From Winogradskyella helgolandensis (GTDB lineage: Bacteria; Bacteroidota; Bacteroidia; Flavobacteriales; Flavobacteriaceae), in assembly GCF_013404085.1 (NCBI RefSeq), contig NZ_JABFHO010000002.1:62001-126000 (forward strand): a stretch of DNA of 64,000 bases. The letters are read 5' to 3'. Under the pieces are notes generated by a model, which was not told the origin of the DNA, searched no databases, and saw only the letters and a list, made by a program, of their open reading frames with translations. The position numbers and the translations under genes were made by a program. Positions within the stretch are counted from its first letter, which is position 1; every line of letters begins with the position of its first letter. Positions 38,302 through 47,434 of the stretch are shown one piece after another.

Positions 38302-38673
38302 TTATTTTCCGTCTTCTTTTTCCTTTTTGTGATCGTTCTGCACTTCCTCATCTCTATACTTACAACAATCGTGAATTGAATTATATTGCTCTTCAGTTGC
38401 TTTAATTTCCTTGGTATCATGACCAACAGTAGCTACACTTTTAGAAATTGTTTTTATATCTGTTTTACGCTCATCAAAGATGAGTTTTAACTCGTGCGTA
38501 TCAACACTCCAAACAGCAGATTTAACCCCTTTGGTTCTAATAGCCGCCTTCTCAATACGATCTTTACACATACCGCAAACACCATCTACTTCTATATTTG
38601 CCTTTTTGTTTTTATCTTGTGCAAAAGCTAATGTTGTTATAAACAACGTAAAAATTAAAATTACTCTTTTCAT
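38302..38673 (-). CDS. Exported heavy-metal-associated (HMA) domain protein
   Basis: A 123-aa protein with a signal peptide (about 1-19, ending LAFAQ). The ferredoxin-like HMA domain carries the metal site GVCGMCKDRI (Cys33, Cys36). A C-terminal extension has a vicinal pair in HDCCKYRDEE (Cys103-Cys104), followed by a highly charged tail with a His. HMA domains usually bind Cu(I), and export to the periplasm is unlike cytosolic CopZ. It is downstream of the TonB-dependent receptor and the HYC_CC_PP gene on the same strand, separated by 168 bp that hold two dispersed repeats. Confidence 0.85.
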   Translation of the reverse strand: MKRVILIFTLFITTLAFAQDKNKKANIEVDGVCGMCKDRIEKAAIRTKGVKSAVWSVDTHELKLIFDERKTDIKTISKSVATVGHDTKEIKATEEQYNSIHDCCKYRDEEVQNDHKKEKEDGK

Positions 38674-38692
38674 CTTATTTAGTTTTTAATTA

Positions 38693-38715
38693 TTCTGAAC
38701 TTGTATCAGAATCTG
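38693..38715. repeat. Second CTGAACTTGTATCAG-type repeat
   Basis: ttctgaacttgtatcagaatctg is the partner of 35092-35114 and contains inverted TTCTGA/TCAGAA. Confidence 0.6.
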
Positions 38716-38800
38716 TTCGTTTCTATTATTCTATTTGTTGCGCTATTGTGAGACATTTCTCAAGTTGTAATAATCTTTCAAGAGTATTCTTAACTTTAAA

Positions 38801-38832
38801 AGATTGCTTCATCAAACTTCCTCGCAATGACG
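38801..38832. repeat. Intergenic repeat, AGATTGCTTC...CTCGCAATGACG type
   Basis: This resembles another dispersed intergenic sequence I associate with Flavobacteriaceae. There is a single copy here. Confidence 0.4.
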
Positions 38833-38841
38833 TTTCAATTA

Positions 38842-41079
38842 CTACTTTATTCTAAATCGCAATCCAGCATAATACATGCTTCCATAAATTGGACCATATA
38901 CAAAATTACTATCAAAATTTGAACCAAATGGGTTGTCTGCACTGATAACAGGATCATCTTGACGCACATTAGTTACATTTTCTCCTCCTAAATATACTTC
39001 AAATTTCGGAGAAAATACTTTAGTGACTTGCAAGTTTAACGTTCCTATTGTTGGTGTTTCATCTGGTAATTGATATTGTGCAGCGCTTATGTCTGTACTT
39101 GGAAAACGTTGTGCACTTAACCAATTGAACGTCGCATCAAACTTCCATTGGCTATTGTTTTTCACTTCAGTTTCATACGATGCATTTGCAAACAAACGAT
39201 GCTTTGGCACTAATGGTTTCTCTAATTTACCTGAATTTTTATAATCGGTTTGAATATCGTAATACTTATAAGCCATTCGCAAATCAAAATGCTCAAAAGC
39301 ATTATAATTAAATTCAAACTGAAAACTATTCGCGTAGCTATTTCCTTCTAAATTATAAAAATTAACTTCGTAAGGATTTTCCCAATCTACAACAACTTGA
39401 TTTTGAAAATCGGTTCTATAAAAATCAAAAGTCACGTCAGCTTTTCTATCAAATAAATTAAAGCCTTGTAAGTAGCTAACTCCATAATTCCATGCAATTT
39501 CAGGATCTAATCCATAAACTTCCCCACCAGAATCCAAAATATTGATTTGTCTAGAACTGGCGAACATATTCTGGTTTTCAGCAAAAATATTAGCACTTCG
39601 TTTCCCTCTTCCTATTGAGAATCTTAATGCCGATTTCTCCCAAGGTGTATACCTCAAATGAAAACGAGGTGTTACAAAAAAGCCTAATCTATTATGCTGA
39701 TCTACACGTATACCAGCCGTCATCGTAAGCTTATCTAAATTATCGTAAGCGTATTCAAAAAAGCCCCCAACTGAGTTCTCAGTGCGCTCATAGGTATCTA
39801 AATTCACCAATTCATCAAAATGATCGTAAGTAAAGCTCAATCCTGTTTTTACCTTATGACGCGAATCTGAAATAATAGTACTATAAATTAAATTGGAATA
39901 AAAACTATTATGTCTAATATCATAAATGTTCTGTCCAAAATAAGAATCTTGATTGTGATGACTAAATGCCATTTGAAAACCAAGGTTTTGATAAGGAATT
40001 TCAGGATTCACATACCCAAACTTTGTCGTAACTTCAAAACGTTCCGAATTGATTTCACTTCCCCAAAAATTGGTCGTTCCTCTATCTGTATCAGGATTAA
40101 AATCTACTTGACCAGCCTGTTTTTCATCATTTAAATATTTTAAATTAATAAACGAAACAAACCCTTTTTCTGGATTAGTATATTGCCAGCGATTCATGAC
40201 ATTAATTTGATTATAGAGTGGCATATCTAAAAAGCCATCGTCATTAACATCGTGCTTTTTTTGATGAGTATTTCCATGTAAATACAAGCCTGTACTCCAC
40301 TTTTCAGATACCTTAGTATTGAAATGCGTGTTAAGTTCTAGTCGCTCATTAGAACCACCATAAAGATTCACAAATAAATTATCGTCTGTAGTTGGTTTTA
40401 CAAGTTCTGCATTTATTTGACCTGCAATACTTTCAAAACCGTTAACCACACTTCCGGTACCTTTGGTAATTTGAATACTTTCTACCCAAGTCCCAGGAAT
40501 AAAACTTAAACCATAAGCTTGAGACGCGCCTCTAATAGCAGGAATATTCTCTGTGGCGATAAGTATGTAAGGAGACGTTAGTCCTAACATTTTTATTTGT
40601 CGCGTTCCTGTAACAGCATCCGCAAAATTAACATCGATTGATGGATTGGTTTCAAAACTTTCAGCCAAGTTACAGCAGGCTGCTTTTAGTAGCTCATCGC
40701 TTGTAACGGTAAATGTATTGGAAGCCTGTAAATACGATTTTCGTGTCGCTTGTTTTCGAGATGTAATTTCTACAGCATCCAACTCATCACTAGCTTGTAG
40801 GATATGCTTAATAAACTTGTTCTCATTTATAACTATTGTATCCGTTTTAAAACCGACGTAGCTAATAACTAATTTGTTATACGAAAACTTATAAGGTAAT
40901 GTAAATGTGCCATCCTCAGCAGTAATTGCTCCTATTGAAGAATCTAACCAATAGACATTTGCGCCAGGCAATGGCATTTCCTTTCCGCTGCTTCTTTCAA
41001 AAACAACGCCTTTTAATTGATCTTGTGCAGATAACATCAGCGACAAGAACATAAAATTTATAAATAAATATTTTTTCAT
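38842..41079 (-). CDS. TonB-dependent receptor (putative metal-related)
   Basis: A 745-aa outer membrane receptor. It has a signal peptide (1-18), a carboxypeptidase-regulatory-like domain (about 21-95, VVFERSSGKEMPLPGANVYW), a plug domain (about 115-225) and a 22-strand barrel ending YYAGLRFRIK. The plug contains a vicinal cysteine pair in LKAACCNLAES (Cys135-Cys136). Barrel loops include KKHDVNDDGFLD, which resembles a calcium-binding loop. Imported substrate is not certain. The HYC_CC_PP gene upstream and the HMA gene downstream suggest a metal such as copper (inference). No SusD partner is present. Confidence 0.9.
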   Translation of the reverse strand: MKKYLFINFMFLSLMLSAQDQLKGVVFERSSGKEMPLPGANVYWLDSSIGAITAEDGTFTLPYKFSYNKLVISYVGFKTDTIVINENKFIKHILQASDELDAVEITSRKQATRKSYLQASNTFTVTSDELLKAACCNLAESFETNPSIDVNFADAVTGTRQIKMLGLTSPYILIATENIPAIRGASQAYGLSFIPGTWVESIQITKGTGSVVNGFESIAGQINAELVKPTTDDNLFVNLYGGSNERLELNTHFNTKVSEKWSTGLYLHGNTHQKKHDVNDDGFLDMPLYNQINVMNRWQYTNPEKGFVSFINLKYLNDEKQAGQVDFNPDTDRGTTNFWGSEINSERFEVTTKFGYVNPEIPYQNLGFQMAFSHHNQDSYFGQNIYDIRHNSFYSNLIYSTIISDSRHKVKTGLSFTYDHFDELVNLDTYERTENSVGGFFEYAYDNLDKLTMTAGIRVDQHNRLGFFVTPRFHLRYTPWEKSALRFSIGRGKRSANIFAENQNMFASSRQINILDSGGEVYGLDPEIAWNYGVSYLQGFNLFDRKADVTFDFYRTDFQNQVVVDWENPYEVNFYNLEGNSYANSFQFEFNYNAFEHFDLRMAYKYYDIQTDYKNSGKLEKPLVPKHRLFANASYETEVKNNSQWKFDATFNWLSAQRFPSTDISAAQYQLPDETPTIGTLNLQVTKVFSPKFEVYLGGENVTNVRQDDPVISADNPFGSNFDSNFVYGPIYGSMYYAGLRFRIK

Positions 41080-41152
41080 TTGTTTGATTATCAGATATAA
41101 CTAATTGCACATAAAAATGCGCATCCTTTTTTCTCTAAGGGTTATAAATGAA

Positions 41153-41566
41153 TCAAATAAGGTAAACTTCATCCAAGAGATGAATGTCTTTTACTACCGT
41201 AGGAGGTAGATAATCTTTATGAGGGATGACCAAGTTTGGTAGACCTTCAAACAGATTGATATATGAATAACTATAAGCTATTAATACTTGTTGATGAATA
41301 ACATCTAAATCTTCAAACGAATTGAGAGTGGTTTCAGATAGACCTTCAATAACATCAACCTCATCTTTACAACAGCTCATTTTTGTGATGCTTGCTTCCT
41401 CAACCTGTGCAAGATCATCTGCACACTTTTCAGTTTTAGAAAATATTGCGACATCGATTAGAGTATCTCCACAAAAGTGCTTCTCTATCGTTAATGACAA
41501 TGTAGAAAACAATATCAATAATGATAAGCCAATAGAAAAAACTTTATGTGTGTATGAAAATTTCAC
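41153..41566 (-). CDS. HYC_CC_PP family small exported protein
   Basis: A 137-aa protein with an N-terminal hydrophobic signal or anchor (about 8-26), then the family marks KHFCG (His30, Cys32), Cys48, a vicinal pair SCCKDE (Cys65-Cys66), and a Pro-Pro near the end (DYLPPTVV). These residues define the HYC_CC_PP family, often next to TonB-dependent receptors. The start codon is GTG at 41566, with no upstream alternative. A -7 box-like TAGCTTTG ends 4 bp before it. It is the first gene of the receptor operon and probably binds metal in the periplasm. Confidence 0.8.
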   Translation of the reverse strand: MKFSYTHKVFSIGLSLLILFSTLSLTIEKHFCGDTLIDVAIFSKTEKCADDLAQVEEASITKMSCCKDEVDVIEGLSETTLNSFEDLDVIHQQVLIAYSYSYINLFEGLPNLVIPHKDYLPPTVVKDIHLLDEVYLI

Positions 41567-41615
41567 GATGCAAAGCTACAAATTATTGAGTTGATAACGT
41601 AGAATTATTAAACTA

Positions 41616-42044
41616 TTAACGATTTAGCCTGAAGTAATAGAAGGCTGGTAAGAGTAGAATTAAGCCAATGGGTTGAATTAAAAACCTCCTAATATTGAAA
41701 AACAAATAGTAATCCTCTTGCTTAGGATTTATGACGAAATATAAAAATGGGATGAGCAACAAAACATAACCCACTGAAAATACTAATACCGAAAACTTAA
41801 TAATACTTTTATCCTTAAAGATGAGATATAAAATACCTAAAGAAATTACAGTATTTAAAACAAATCGTAATGTCGTAAACAAAACAAGCTTAGCAATTTC
41901 GCGTCTTGGACTATCCAAATATAAATAGTCATTTTCAAAAAACGTTAAATATGGGTCGTAAAAAAGCACATTTTCATAAGCTCTTATTAATATTAAGATC
42001 AATACCAATAGTCCAACTAATATGTAGGTGATTACTTTATTCAT
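41616..42044 (-). CDS. Exosortase F system-associated membrane protein
   Basis: A 142-aa protein with four hydrophobic helices (about 5-22, 50-72, 80-105 and 115-138). The N-terminal pattern (YENVLFYDPYLTFFENDYL) and its immediate position after the XrtF exosortase gene, overlapping it by 8 bp, identify it as the usual exosortase F partner of Flavobacteriaceae. Its role in processing or anchoring sorted surface proteins is unknown. Confidence 0.85.
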   Translation of the reverse strand: MNKVITYILVGLLVLILILIRAYENVLFYDPYLTFFENDYLYLDSPRREIAKLVLFTTLRFVLNTVISLGILYLIFKDKSIIKFSVLVFSVGYVLLLIPFLYFVINPKQEDYYLFFNIRRFLIQPIGLILLLPAFYYFRLNR

Positions 42045-42588
42045 TCGACTTTATATTTTTAGAAAATCGATTTACCCAAACCATCCAAAGCAGAAAAACA
42101 GTACCATAAATTAACATAGGAAAAATTACAGTATGCAGAATTTCCCGCCTCCAAGGGTAATGATAAAGTCCCACTGATAAAATTACAATCCGAATTAAAT
42201 TGAAAGCATAAATAATGATACTACCTGCTAATCCATAAAATAATGTCGTTTTAAATTTACCTGCAAACGCAATTAAAAAAGACAAAAACAAGATGATAAC
42301 ACTTATAGCATTGCAGCCTTCTACAACCCGTGCTACATACTTTCCGTTAATAATAACTTTCATTGATGGCTCATTGGGATGCGGAGCAATACTCGCATCA
42401 TAACCCAAACCATTTAACAATGCATCAGTTTGTACAGCTACCAAATTGGTTAAATAATCCGGATAAAATTTAGAACCATCAGATACATTTAAATAAAGAT
42501 TATAACCAATAGTTAAAATACCATATACAGCCAAAAAAGTGACTATAAAACGAATAACAGATTTGTATTTTACTAAAAGTGACTTCAA
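42037..42588 (-). CDS. xrtF: Exosortase family protein XrtF
   Basis: A 183-aa multi-pass membrane transpeptidase-like protein. The catalytic triad of exosortases is visible as Cys92 (VVEGCNAIS), Arg133 (NLIRIVIL) and His152 (EILHTVIF), each at a predicted membrane boundary. Exosortases cleave and probably transfer proteins bearing a C-terminal sorting tail. The start codon is TTG at 42588, the only start before the first conserved helix. No substrate with a sorting tail is seen in the window. Confidence 0.88.
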   Translation of the reverse strand: MKSLLVKYKSVIRFIVTFLAVYGILTIGYNLYLNVSDGSKFYPDYLTNLVAVQTDALLNGLGYDASIAPHPNEPSMKVIINGKYVARVVEGCNAISVIILFLSFLIAFAGKFKTTLFYGLAGSIIIYAFNLIRIVILSVGLYHYPWRREILHTVIFPMLIYGTVFLLWMVWVNRFSKNIKSNE

Positions 42589-42653
42589 AAATTCCTAATG
42601 TTAGTTAGATGTTAAATTTATAAAAACCGTAATTTAAAATAGTGTATTTTAGA

Positions 42654-42661
42654 TACTTTTG
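42654..42661 (+). promoter_or_regulatory. -7 box (TACTTTTG) before GAF gene
   Basis: TACTTTTG lies 19 bp before the ATG at 42681. No clear TTTG box is found at the proper distance upstream. Confidence 0.4.
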
Positions 42662-42680
42662 CAAAAAGTTTTTTACACCT

Positions 42681-43151
42681 ATGAATTTACACGATTTAAA
42701 ACCCGAAATAAAATCAATTATCGCACAAGACAATCTTAGTGTTGACCAACGTCTATTAAAGATTTGCGAAACTCTAGAAGCAAATATAAGTTATTATAAT
42801 TGGGTGGGTTTTTACTTTAAAAATGGAGATAAAGACGAATTAAAGTTAGGACCATATGTCGGTGAGCCAACGGATCATATCATAATTCCATTTGGAAAAG
42901 GTATTTGTGGGCAAGTGGCTATAAGTAATCAGAATTTTGTGGTTCCAGATGTGGCTGCTCAAGATAACTATATTGCTTGCAGTATTACTGTTAAGGCCGA
43001 GATAGTAATTCCTATTTTTGTAAATAACGAAAATGTAGGTCAAATAGATATTGACTCTAATACGCCAGACCCATTTACAGAAGCAGACGAACGGTTTTTG
43101 GAGTTTGTTTGCAAAGAAGTTTCTTCTTTATTAAAACAAAATCCCAGTTAA
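42681..43151 (+). CDS. GAF domain protein, free Met-R-sulfoxide reductase-like
   Basis: A 156-aa single GAF domain. It resembles free methionine-(R)-sulfoxide reductase: YNWVGFYFKNGD, FGKGICGQVA (Cys76), YIACSITVKAEIVIPIF (Cys100) and IDIDSNTPDPF. Two of the three catalytic or resolving cysteines of that enzyme are present. The first, expected near residues 60-66, is missing (GPYVGEPTD). It may still reduce free methionine sulfoxide or serve as a ligand-binding protein. The ATG at 42681 is used because upstream codons overlap the promoter. Confidence 0.8.
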   Translation: MNLHDLKPEIKSIIAQDNLSVDQRLLKICETLEANISYYNWVGFYFKNGDKDELKLGPYVGEPTDHIIIPFGKGICGQVAISNQNFVVPDVAAQDNYIACSITVKAEIVIPIFVNNENVGQIDIDSNTPDPFTEADERFLEFVCKEVSSLLKQNPS

Positions 43152-43242
43152 AACTTTATATGCAAAAATTAATTAGCTAAAATTTCACACAATTAAGACG
43201 CTAATAAATTCACGTATTAAATATTATAAGATTACAAGTAAG

Positions 43243-44496
43243 TTACATCCCTGTTCGTATAGCCTCAACAGGATCTAATCGAGATGCCGACAATGCAGGA
43301 ATCACTCCTGAAATTAATCCTATAACAGACGATATAAAAAATCCAAGAAGCATATTTTGAATGGAAAGCACAAATTCAAAATCCTCGGTAAGACTACTTC
43401 CTATTAAGGTTCCAATCCAAACCAAAAACAGACCTACTAATCCACCAACAACGGCGAGGATTACAGCTTCAAATAAAAATTGAAACAATATGAATTTATT
43501 TTTAGCACCTAATGATTTCTGAATTCCTATTAGATTAGTTCGCTCTTTAACGCTCACAAACATAATATTAGCAATTCCAAAACCACCAACTAGCAGTGAG
43601 AAGCCACTTATTATCCAGCCAATTAAATTCATGTAACCTAAGATTTCATCAATAGCATCCTGAAAACCGGAAATTACCCTAATAAAAAACGTATCTATTT
43701 CATCGGGTTTTAAGCCTCTATTATTACGCATTACCTGAGTCACTTCAGCTTTTACACCTTCTATATCAGAACCTTTTTTCGGCTTAATTATAACGATATA
43801 CTTCATAAATGGATTATTATCTCCATATCGGTTTCTCACATAATTTGCCGGCAGAAAAATAGAAATATCATTACTATCACCAAATAAGCCAGAACCTTCT
43901 TTTTTAACCACCCCAATAACCGTAAATTTCTGACCGTAAAGGCGTACTTTTTTACCGATAGGCTCTAACTCACCAAAAAGCGATTTTGCAATTTCAGAAC
44001 CGATAACCACTACAGGGCGCCCCGAATTTGATTCAGACTCGTTATAAAAACGGCCTTTTTCAAATTCCATAACTTGAATATCGATAAACTCATGCGATAC
44101 TACAACGGTATTAACACTACTTACCAATTCTGATTCGTATCTAATATTTTCCCGTTTCACAAATAACTGTAAAGCCACATGTTCTGCATCAGCAACAGAA
44201 GATTTTATACTTCTAAATTCATTATAAGACACTTCATCAAAAGTTTCTCTTTGCCAACGTGGCACATCTGTTGGTCCAAAAGACATGTTGGCTAAATACA
44301 TGGTATTGCTATCTAGAGAACTTAATTGACCTTGGATGGTTTTATCCAAAGAATCCACTGCTGCCAAAACTGCGATGATAGAAAATATGCCAACCGTTAC
44401 ACCTAAAAGCGACAAGAATGTCCTGAGTTTGTTAGTACGTAGTGCATTTATAGCGAATGAAAAACTCTCATTTAGTAAACGTAAATAGACCAGCAT
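43243..44496 (-). CDS. MacB/FtsX-like ABC transporter permease
   Basis: A 417-aa permease with an N-terminal helix (about 20-45), a large periplasmic MacB-type domain (about 50-270) and three C-terminal helices (about 290-410). It ends SRLDPVEAIRTGM, typical of the FtsX/MacB family. Such permeases act with an ABC ATPase as mechanotransmission complexes exporting peptides, lipoproteins or drugs. No ATPase gene is adjacent, so it must work with one encoded elsewhere. Confidence 0.9.
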   Translation of the reverse strand: MLVYLRLLNESFSFAINALRTNKLRTFLSLLGVTVGIFSIIAVLAAVDSLDKTIQGQLSSLDSNTMYLANMSFGPTDVPRWQRETFDEVSYNEFRSIKSSVADAEHVALQLFVKRENIRYESELVSSVNTVVVSHEFIDIQVMEFEKGRFYNESESNSGRPVVVIGSEIAKSLFGELEPIGKKVRLYGQKFTVIGVVKKEGSGLFGDSNDISIFLPANYVRNRYGDNNPFMKYIVIIKPKKGSDIEGVKAEVTQVMRNNRGLKPDEIDTFFIRVISGFQDAIDEILGYMNLIGWIISGFSLLVGGFGIANIMFVSVKERTNLIGIQKSLGAKNKFILFQFLFEAVILAVVGGLVGLFLVWIGTLIGSSLTEDFEFVLSIQNMLLGFFISSVIGLISGVIPALSASRLDPVEAIRTGM

Positions 44497-44606
44497 GCAA
44501 GGATTGTTTTATAACATTTTAAAGATAGGACGTTTTCAACAATATATTGTTACAAAAAACTTAAAGAAACTCGTTTTCCCATCGAGCTTTTCTTTTTGAA
44601 TATGCT

Positions 44607-44614
44607 TACTTTTG
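44607..44614 (+). promoter_or_regulatory. -7 box (TACTTTTG) before purH
   Basis: TACTTTTG lies 26 bp before the purH ATG. No convincing -33 box is seen. Confidence 0.4.
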
Positions 44615-44640
44615 CACGATCTAAAACACAACACAACATT

Positions 44641-46170
44641 ATGAGCAACAAAACCATTTCATCGGCACTAATTTCCGTATTTAGTAAAGATGGATTAGCA
44701 CCTATCGTAAAAAAATTAAACGACCTCAACGTTACGATTTATTCCACAGGAGGCACAGAAAAATTCATCAAAGATTTAGGTATCGATGTCGTACCAGTAG
44801 AAGATGTCACCTCTTATCCTTCTATTCTTGGCGGACGCGTAAAAACATTACATCCTAAAGTTTTTGGAGGTATTTTAAATCGTCAGAACCACGAAGGTGA
44901 TGTTGCTGAATTAAAAGAATTTGAAATTCCTCAAATCGATGTTGTCATTGTAGATTTATATCCTTTTGAAAAAACTGTAGCTTCTGGGGCGAGCAATCAA
45001 GATATTATTGAAAAAATTGATATTGGAGGTATTTCTTTAATTAGAGCTGCAGCCAAAAACTATGCTGATGTGACTTGCGTGTCTTCTGTAGATGATTATG
45101 CTGAATTTTTAGAATTATTAGAAACTAAAAACGGTGAAACCTCTGAAGATGATAGAAAACAATTTGCAGCAAAAGCATTTAATGTGTCTTCGCATTACGA
45201 TTCTGCTATTTTTAATTACTTCAATAAAAACCAAGAAATTCCAACTTTAAAAATTTCAGAAAACAACGGAAAAGTATTGAGATATGGAGAAAATCCACAT
45301 CAAAAAGGCTTTTTCTTCGGCGATTTTGATGAAATTTTCACAAAACTACATGGAAAAGAATTAAGTTATAACAACCTATTAGATGTCGATGCTGCCGTTA
45401 ACTTGATGTTAGAATTTAAAAACGATTCACCAACATTTGCCGTTTTAAAACATAACAATGCTTGTGGATTAGCACAACGCGATACCTTACACCAAGCCTA
45501 TGTAGATGCTTTAGCAGGTGATCCTGTTTCTGCTTTTGGCGGTGTTCTAATCAGTAATACAGAAATCGATGTCGCAACTGCAGAAGAGATTCATAAATTA
45601 TTTTGCGAAGTGGTTATTGCACCTTCTTTTTCAACTGAAGCTTTAGAAATTTTAAAAGGAAAGAAAAACAGAATCCTTTTAATCCTGAAAGATATAGATA
45701 TGCCACAAACCAACGTTAGAAGTTGTTTAAATGGTGTTTTAGTTCAAGATAGAAATAATGTTACAGACACACTTGAAGGTTTAAAAGCTGTAACAAATAA
45801 GACAGCGACTACTGAAGAGTTAGACGATTTAATATTTGCTTCAAAAATTTGCAAACACACAAAATCTAATACCATTGTTCTTGTAAAAGGCAAACAATTG
45901 TGTGCTAGTGGTACAGGACAAACAAGTCGCGTTGATGCCTTAAATCAAGCGATTCATAAAGCGCAATCCTTTAAATTTGATTTAAACGGATCGGTTATGG
46001 CTAGTGATGCATTTTTCCCATTTCCAGATTGTGTAGAGATTGCGGATAATGCAGGAATTACAGCAGTGATTCAACCAGGAGGCTCTATAAAAGACCAATT
46101 GAGTATTGACTATTGTAACGACCATAATATAGCTATGGTAATGACGGGCACACGTCATTTTAAACATTAA
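44641..46170 (+). CDS. purH: Bifunctional AICAR transformylase / IMP cyclohydrolase
   Basis: A 509-aa enzyme for the last two steps of de novo IMP synthesis. The N-terminal MGS-like cyclohydrolase domain is ALISVFSKDGLAPIV, STGGTEKFI and GGRVKTLHP. The C-terminal formyltransferase domain holds the catalytic Lys-His of VLKHNNACGLA and the SAFGGVLISN block. It ends in MVMTGTRHFKH. The ATG at 44641 gives the family N-terminus. The upstream frame to 44596 covers the -7 box and is rejected. A long hairpin terminator follows. Confidence 0.96.
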   Translation: MSNKTISSALISVFSKDGLAPIVKKLNDLNVTIYSTGGTEKFIKDLGIDVVPVEDVTSYPSILGGRVKTLHPKVFGGILNRQNHEGDVAELKEFEIPQIDVVIVDLYPFEKTVASGASNQDIIEKIDIGGISLIRAAAKNYADVTCVSSVDDYAEFLELLETKNGETSEDDRKQFAAKAFNVSSHYDSAIFNYFNKNQEIPTLKISENNGKVLRYGENPHQKGFFFGDFDEIFTKLHGKELSYNNLLDVDAAVNLMLEFKNDSPTFAVLKHNNACGLAQRDTLHQAYVDALAGDPVSAFGGVLISNTEIDVATAEEIHKLFCEVVIAPSFSTEALEILKGKKNRILLILKDIDMPQTNVRSCLNGVLVQDRNNVTDTLEGLKAVTNKTATTEELDDLIFASKICKHTKSNTIVLVKGKQLCASGTGQTSRVDALNQAIHKAQSFKFDLNGSVMASDAFFPFPDCVEIADNAGITAVIQPGGSIKDQLSIDYCNDHNIAMVMTGTRHFKH

Positions 46171-46182
46171 AAATAATATTTC

Positions 46183-46232
46183 AGAACCCAAAATAGAGAT
46201 GCAAACCATCTTAATTTTGGGTTCTTTTTTTT
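46183..46232 (+). terminator. Intrinsic terminator after purH
   Basis: The perfect 12-bp arms agaacccaaaat (46183-46194) and attttgggttct (46214-46225) are followed by eight T. Confidence 0.9.
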
Positions 46233-46395
46233 CACCAAAGTCCTCATCTTATTTGTTTTATTCATAAAGTGAAAGAAAAAACAAAAAAAGTTTAGCAATA
46301 AACATCTTTAAACATATAAATAACGTATATTTTACTACTTTTACAGATAGTCTTAAAAATAAGACACGAACAACCCAAATAATTAAGAATAGCGC

Positions 46396-47424
46396 ATGGG
46401 ATTTTTTGATTTCCTAACGGAAGAAATAGCCATAGATTTAGGAACCGCAAATACACTGATAATACACAACGACAAAGTTGTTGTTGACAATCCATCGATA
46501 GTAGCAAGAGACCGCATTAGCGGAAAAATTATAGCCGTTGGTAAAGAAGCCAACATGATGCAAGGAAAAACACACGAAAACATCAAAACGATTCGTCCGT
46601 TAAAAGATGGGGTTATTGCTGATTTTGATGCTTCTGAGCAAATGATTAGCATGTTTATTAAGAACATTCCTGCATTGAAGAAGAAATTTTTCAATCCAGC
46701 ATTGCGCATGGTGGTTTGTATTCCTTCTGGTATTACTGAAGTGGAAATGCGAGCTGTAAAAGAATCTTGTGAACGTGTTAACGGAAAAGAGGTCTATTTA
46801 ATACACGAGCCGATGGCAGCAGCAATTGGTATTGGTATTGATATTATGCAGCCTAAAGGAAATATGATTGTAGATATTGGAGGAGGAACTACTGAAATTG
46901 CCGTTATAGCGCTTGGTGGTATTGTTTGTGATAAATCGGTAAAAGTTGCAGGTGACGTTTTTACAAATGATATTATCTATTACATGAGAACCCAACACAA
47001 TTTATATGTTGGTGATAGAACTGCTGAAAAAATTAAAATTCAGATTGGTGCAGCTACTGAAGATTTAGAATTACCTCCAGAAGATATGAGTGTTCAAGGC
47101 CGTGATTTATTAACTGGAAAACCAAAGCAAGTTCAGATTTCGTATCGTGAAATTGCAAAAGCCTTAGATAAATCTATTTTGCGTATTGAAGATTCAGTAA
47201 TGGAGACACTTTCTCAAACACCTCCAGAACTAGCTGCAGATATTTACAATACAGGTATTTATTTAGCTGGTGGTGGCTCTATGTTAAGAGGTTTAGACAA
47301 ACGACTATCTCAGAAAACAGATTTACCAGTTTATATTGCAGAAGATCCATTAAGAGCTGTGGTTAGAGGTACAGGAATAGTACTTAAAAACTTACCTAAA
47401 TACAAAAGTATATTGATTAAATAA
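46396..47424 (+). CDS. mreB: Rod shape-determining protein MreB
   Basis: A 342-aa actin homologue. Phosphate-1 loop is IDLGTANTLI, phosphate-2 is VDIGGGTTEIAV and the adenosine site is YLAGGGSMLRGLD. The N-terminal amphipathic MGFFDFL can bind membrane. It polymerises under the inner membrane to organise the elongasome. It is the first gene of mreB-mreC-mreD-PBP2-rodA, preceded by 163 bp after the purH terminator that should hold the promoter. Confidence 0.97.
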   Translation: MGFFDFLTEEIAIDLGTANTLIIHNDKVVVDNPSIVARDRISGKIIAVGKEANMMQGKTHENIKTIRPLKDGVIADFDASEQMISMFIKNIPALKKKFFNPALRMVVCIPSGITEVEMRAVKESCERVNGKEVYLIHEPMAAAIGIGIDIMQPKGNMIVDIGGGTTEIAVIALGGIVCDKSVKVAGDVFTNDIIYYMRTQHNLYVGDRTAEKIKIQIGAATEDLELPPEDMSVQGRDLLTGKPKQVQISYREIAKALDKSILRIEDSVMETLSQTPPELAADIYNTGIYLAGGGSMLRGLDKRLSQKTDLPVYIAEDPLRAVVRGTGIVLKNLPKYKSILIK

Positions 47425-47434
47425 GAAGTAAATA

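Noticed and set aside
38241..38426. 61-aa open frame overlapping the HMA gene 3' end
   Set aside because: It is a shifted frame over the conserved HMA tail and the bidirectional terminator, with no recognisable content.
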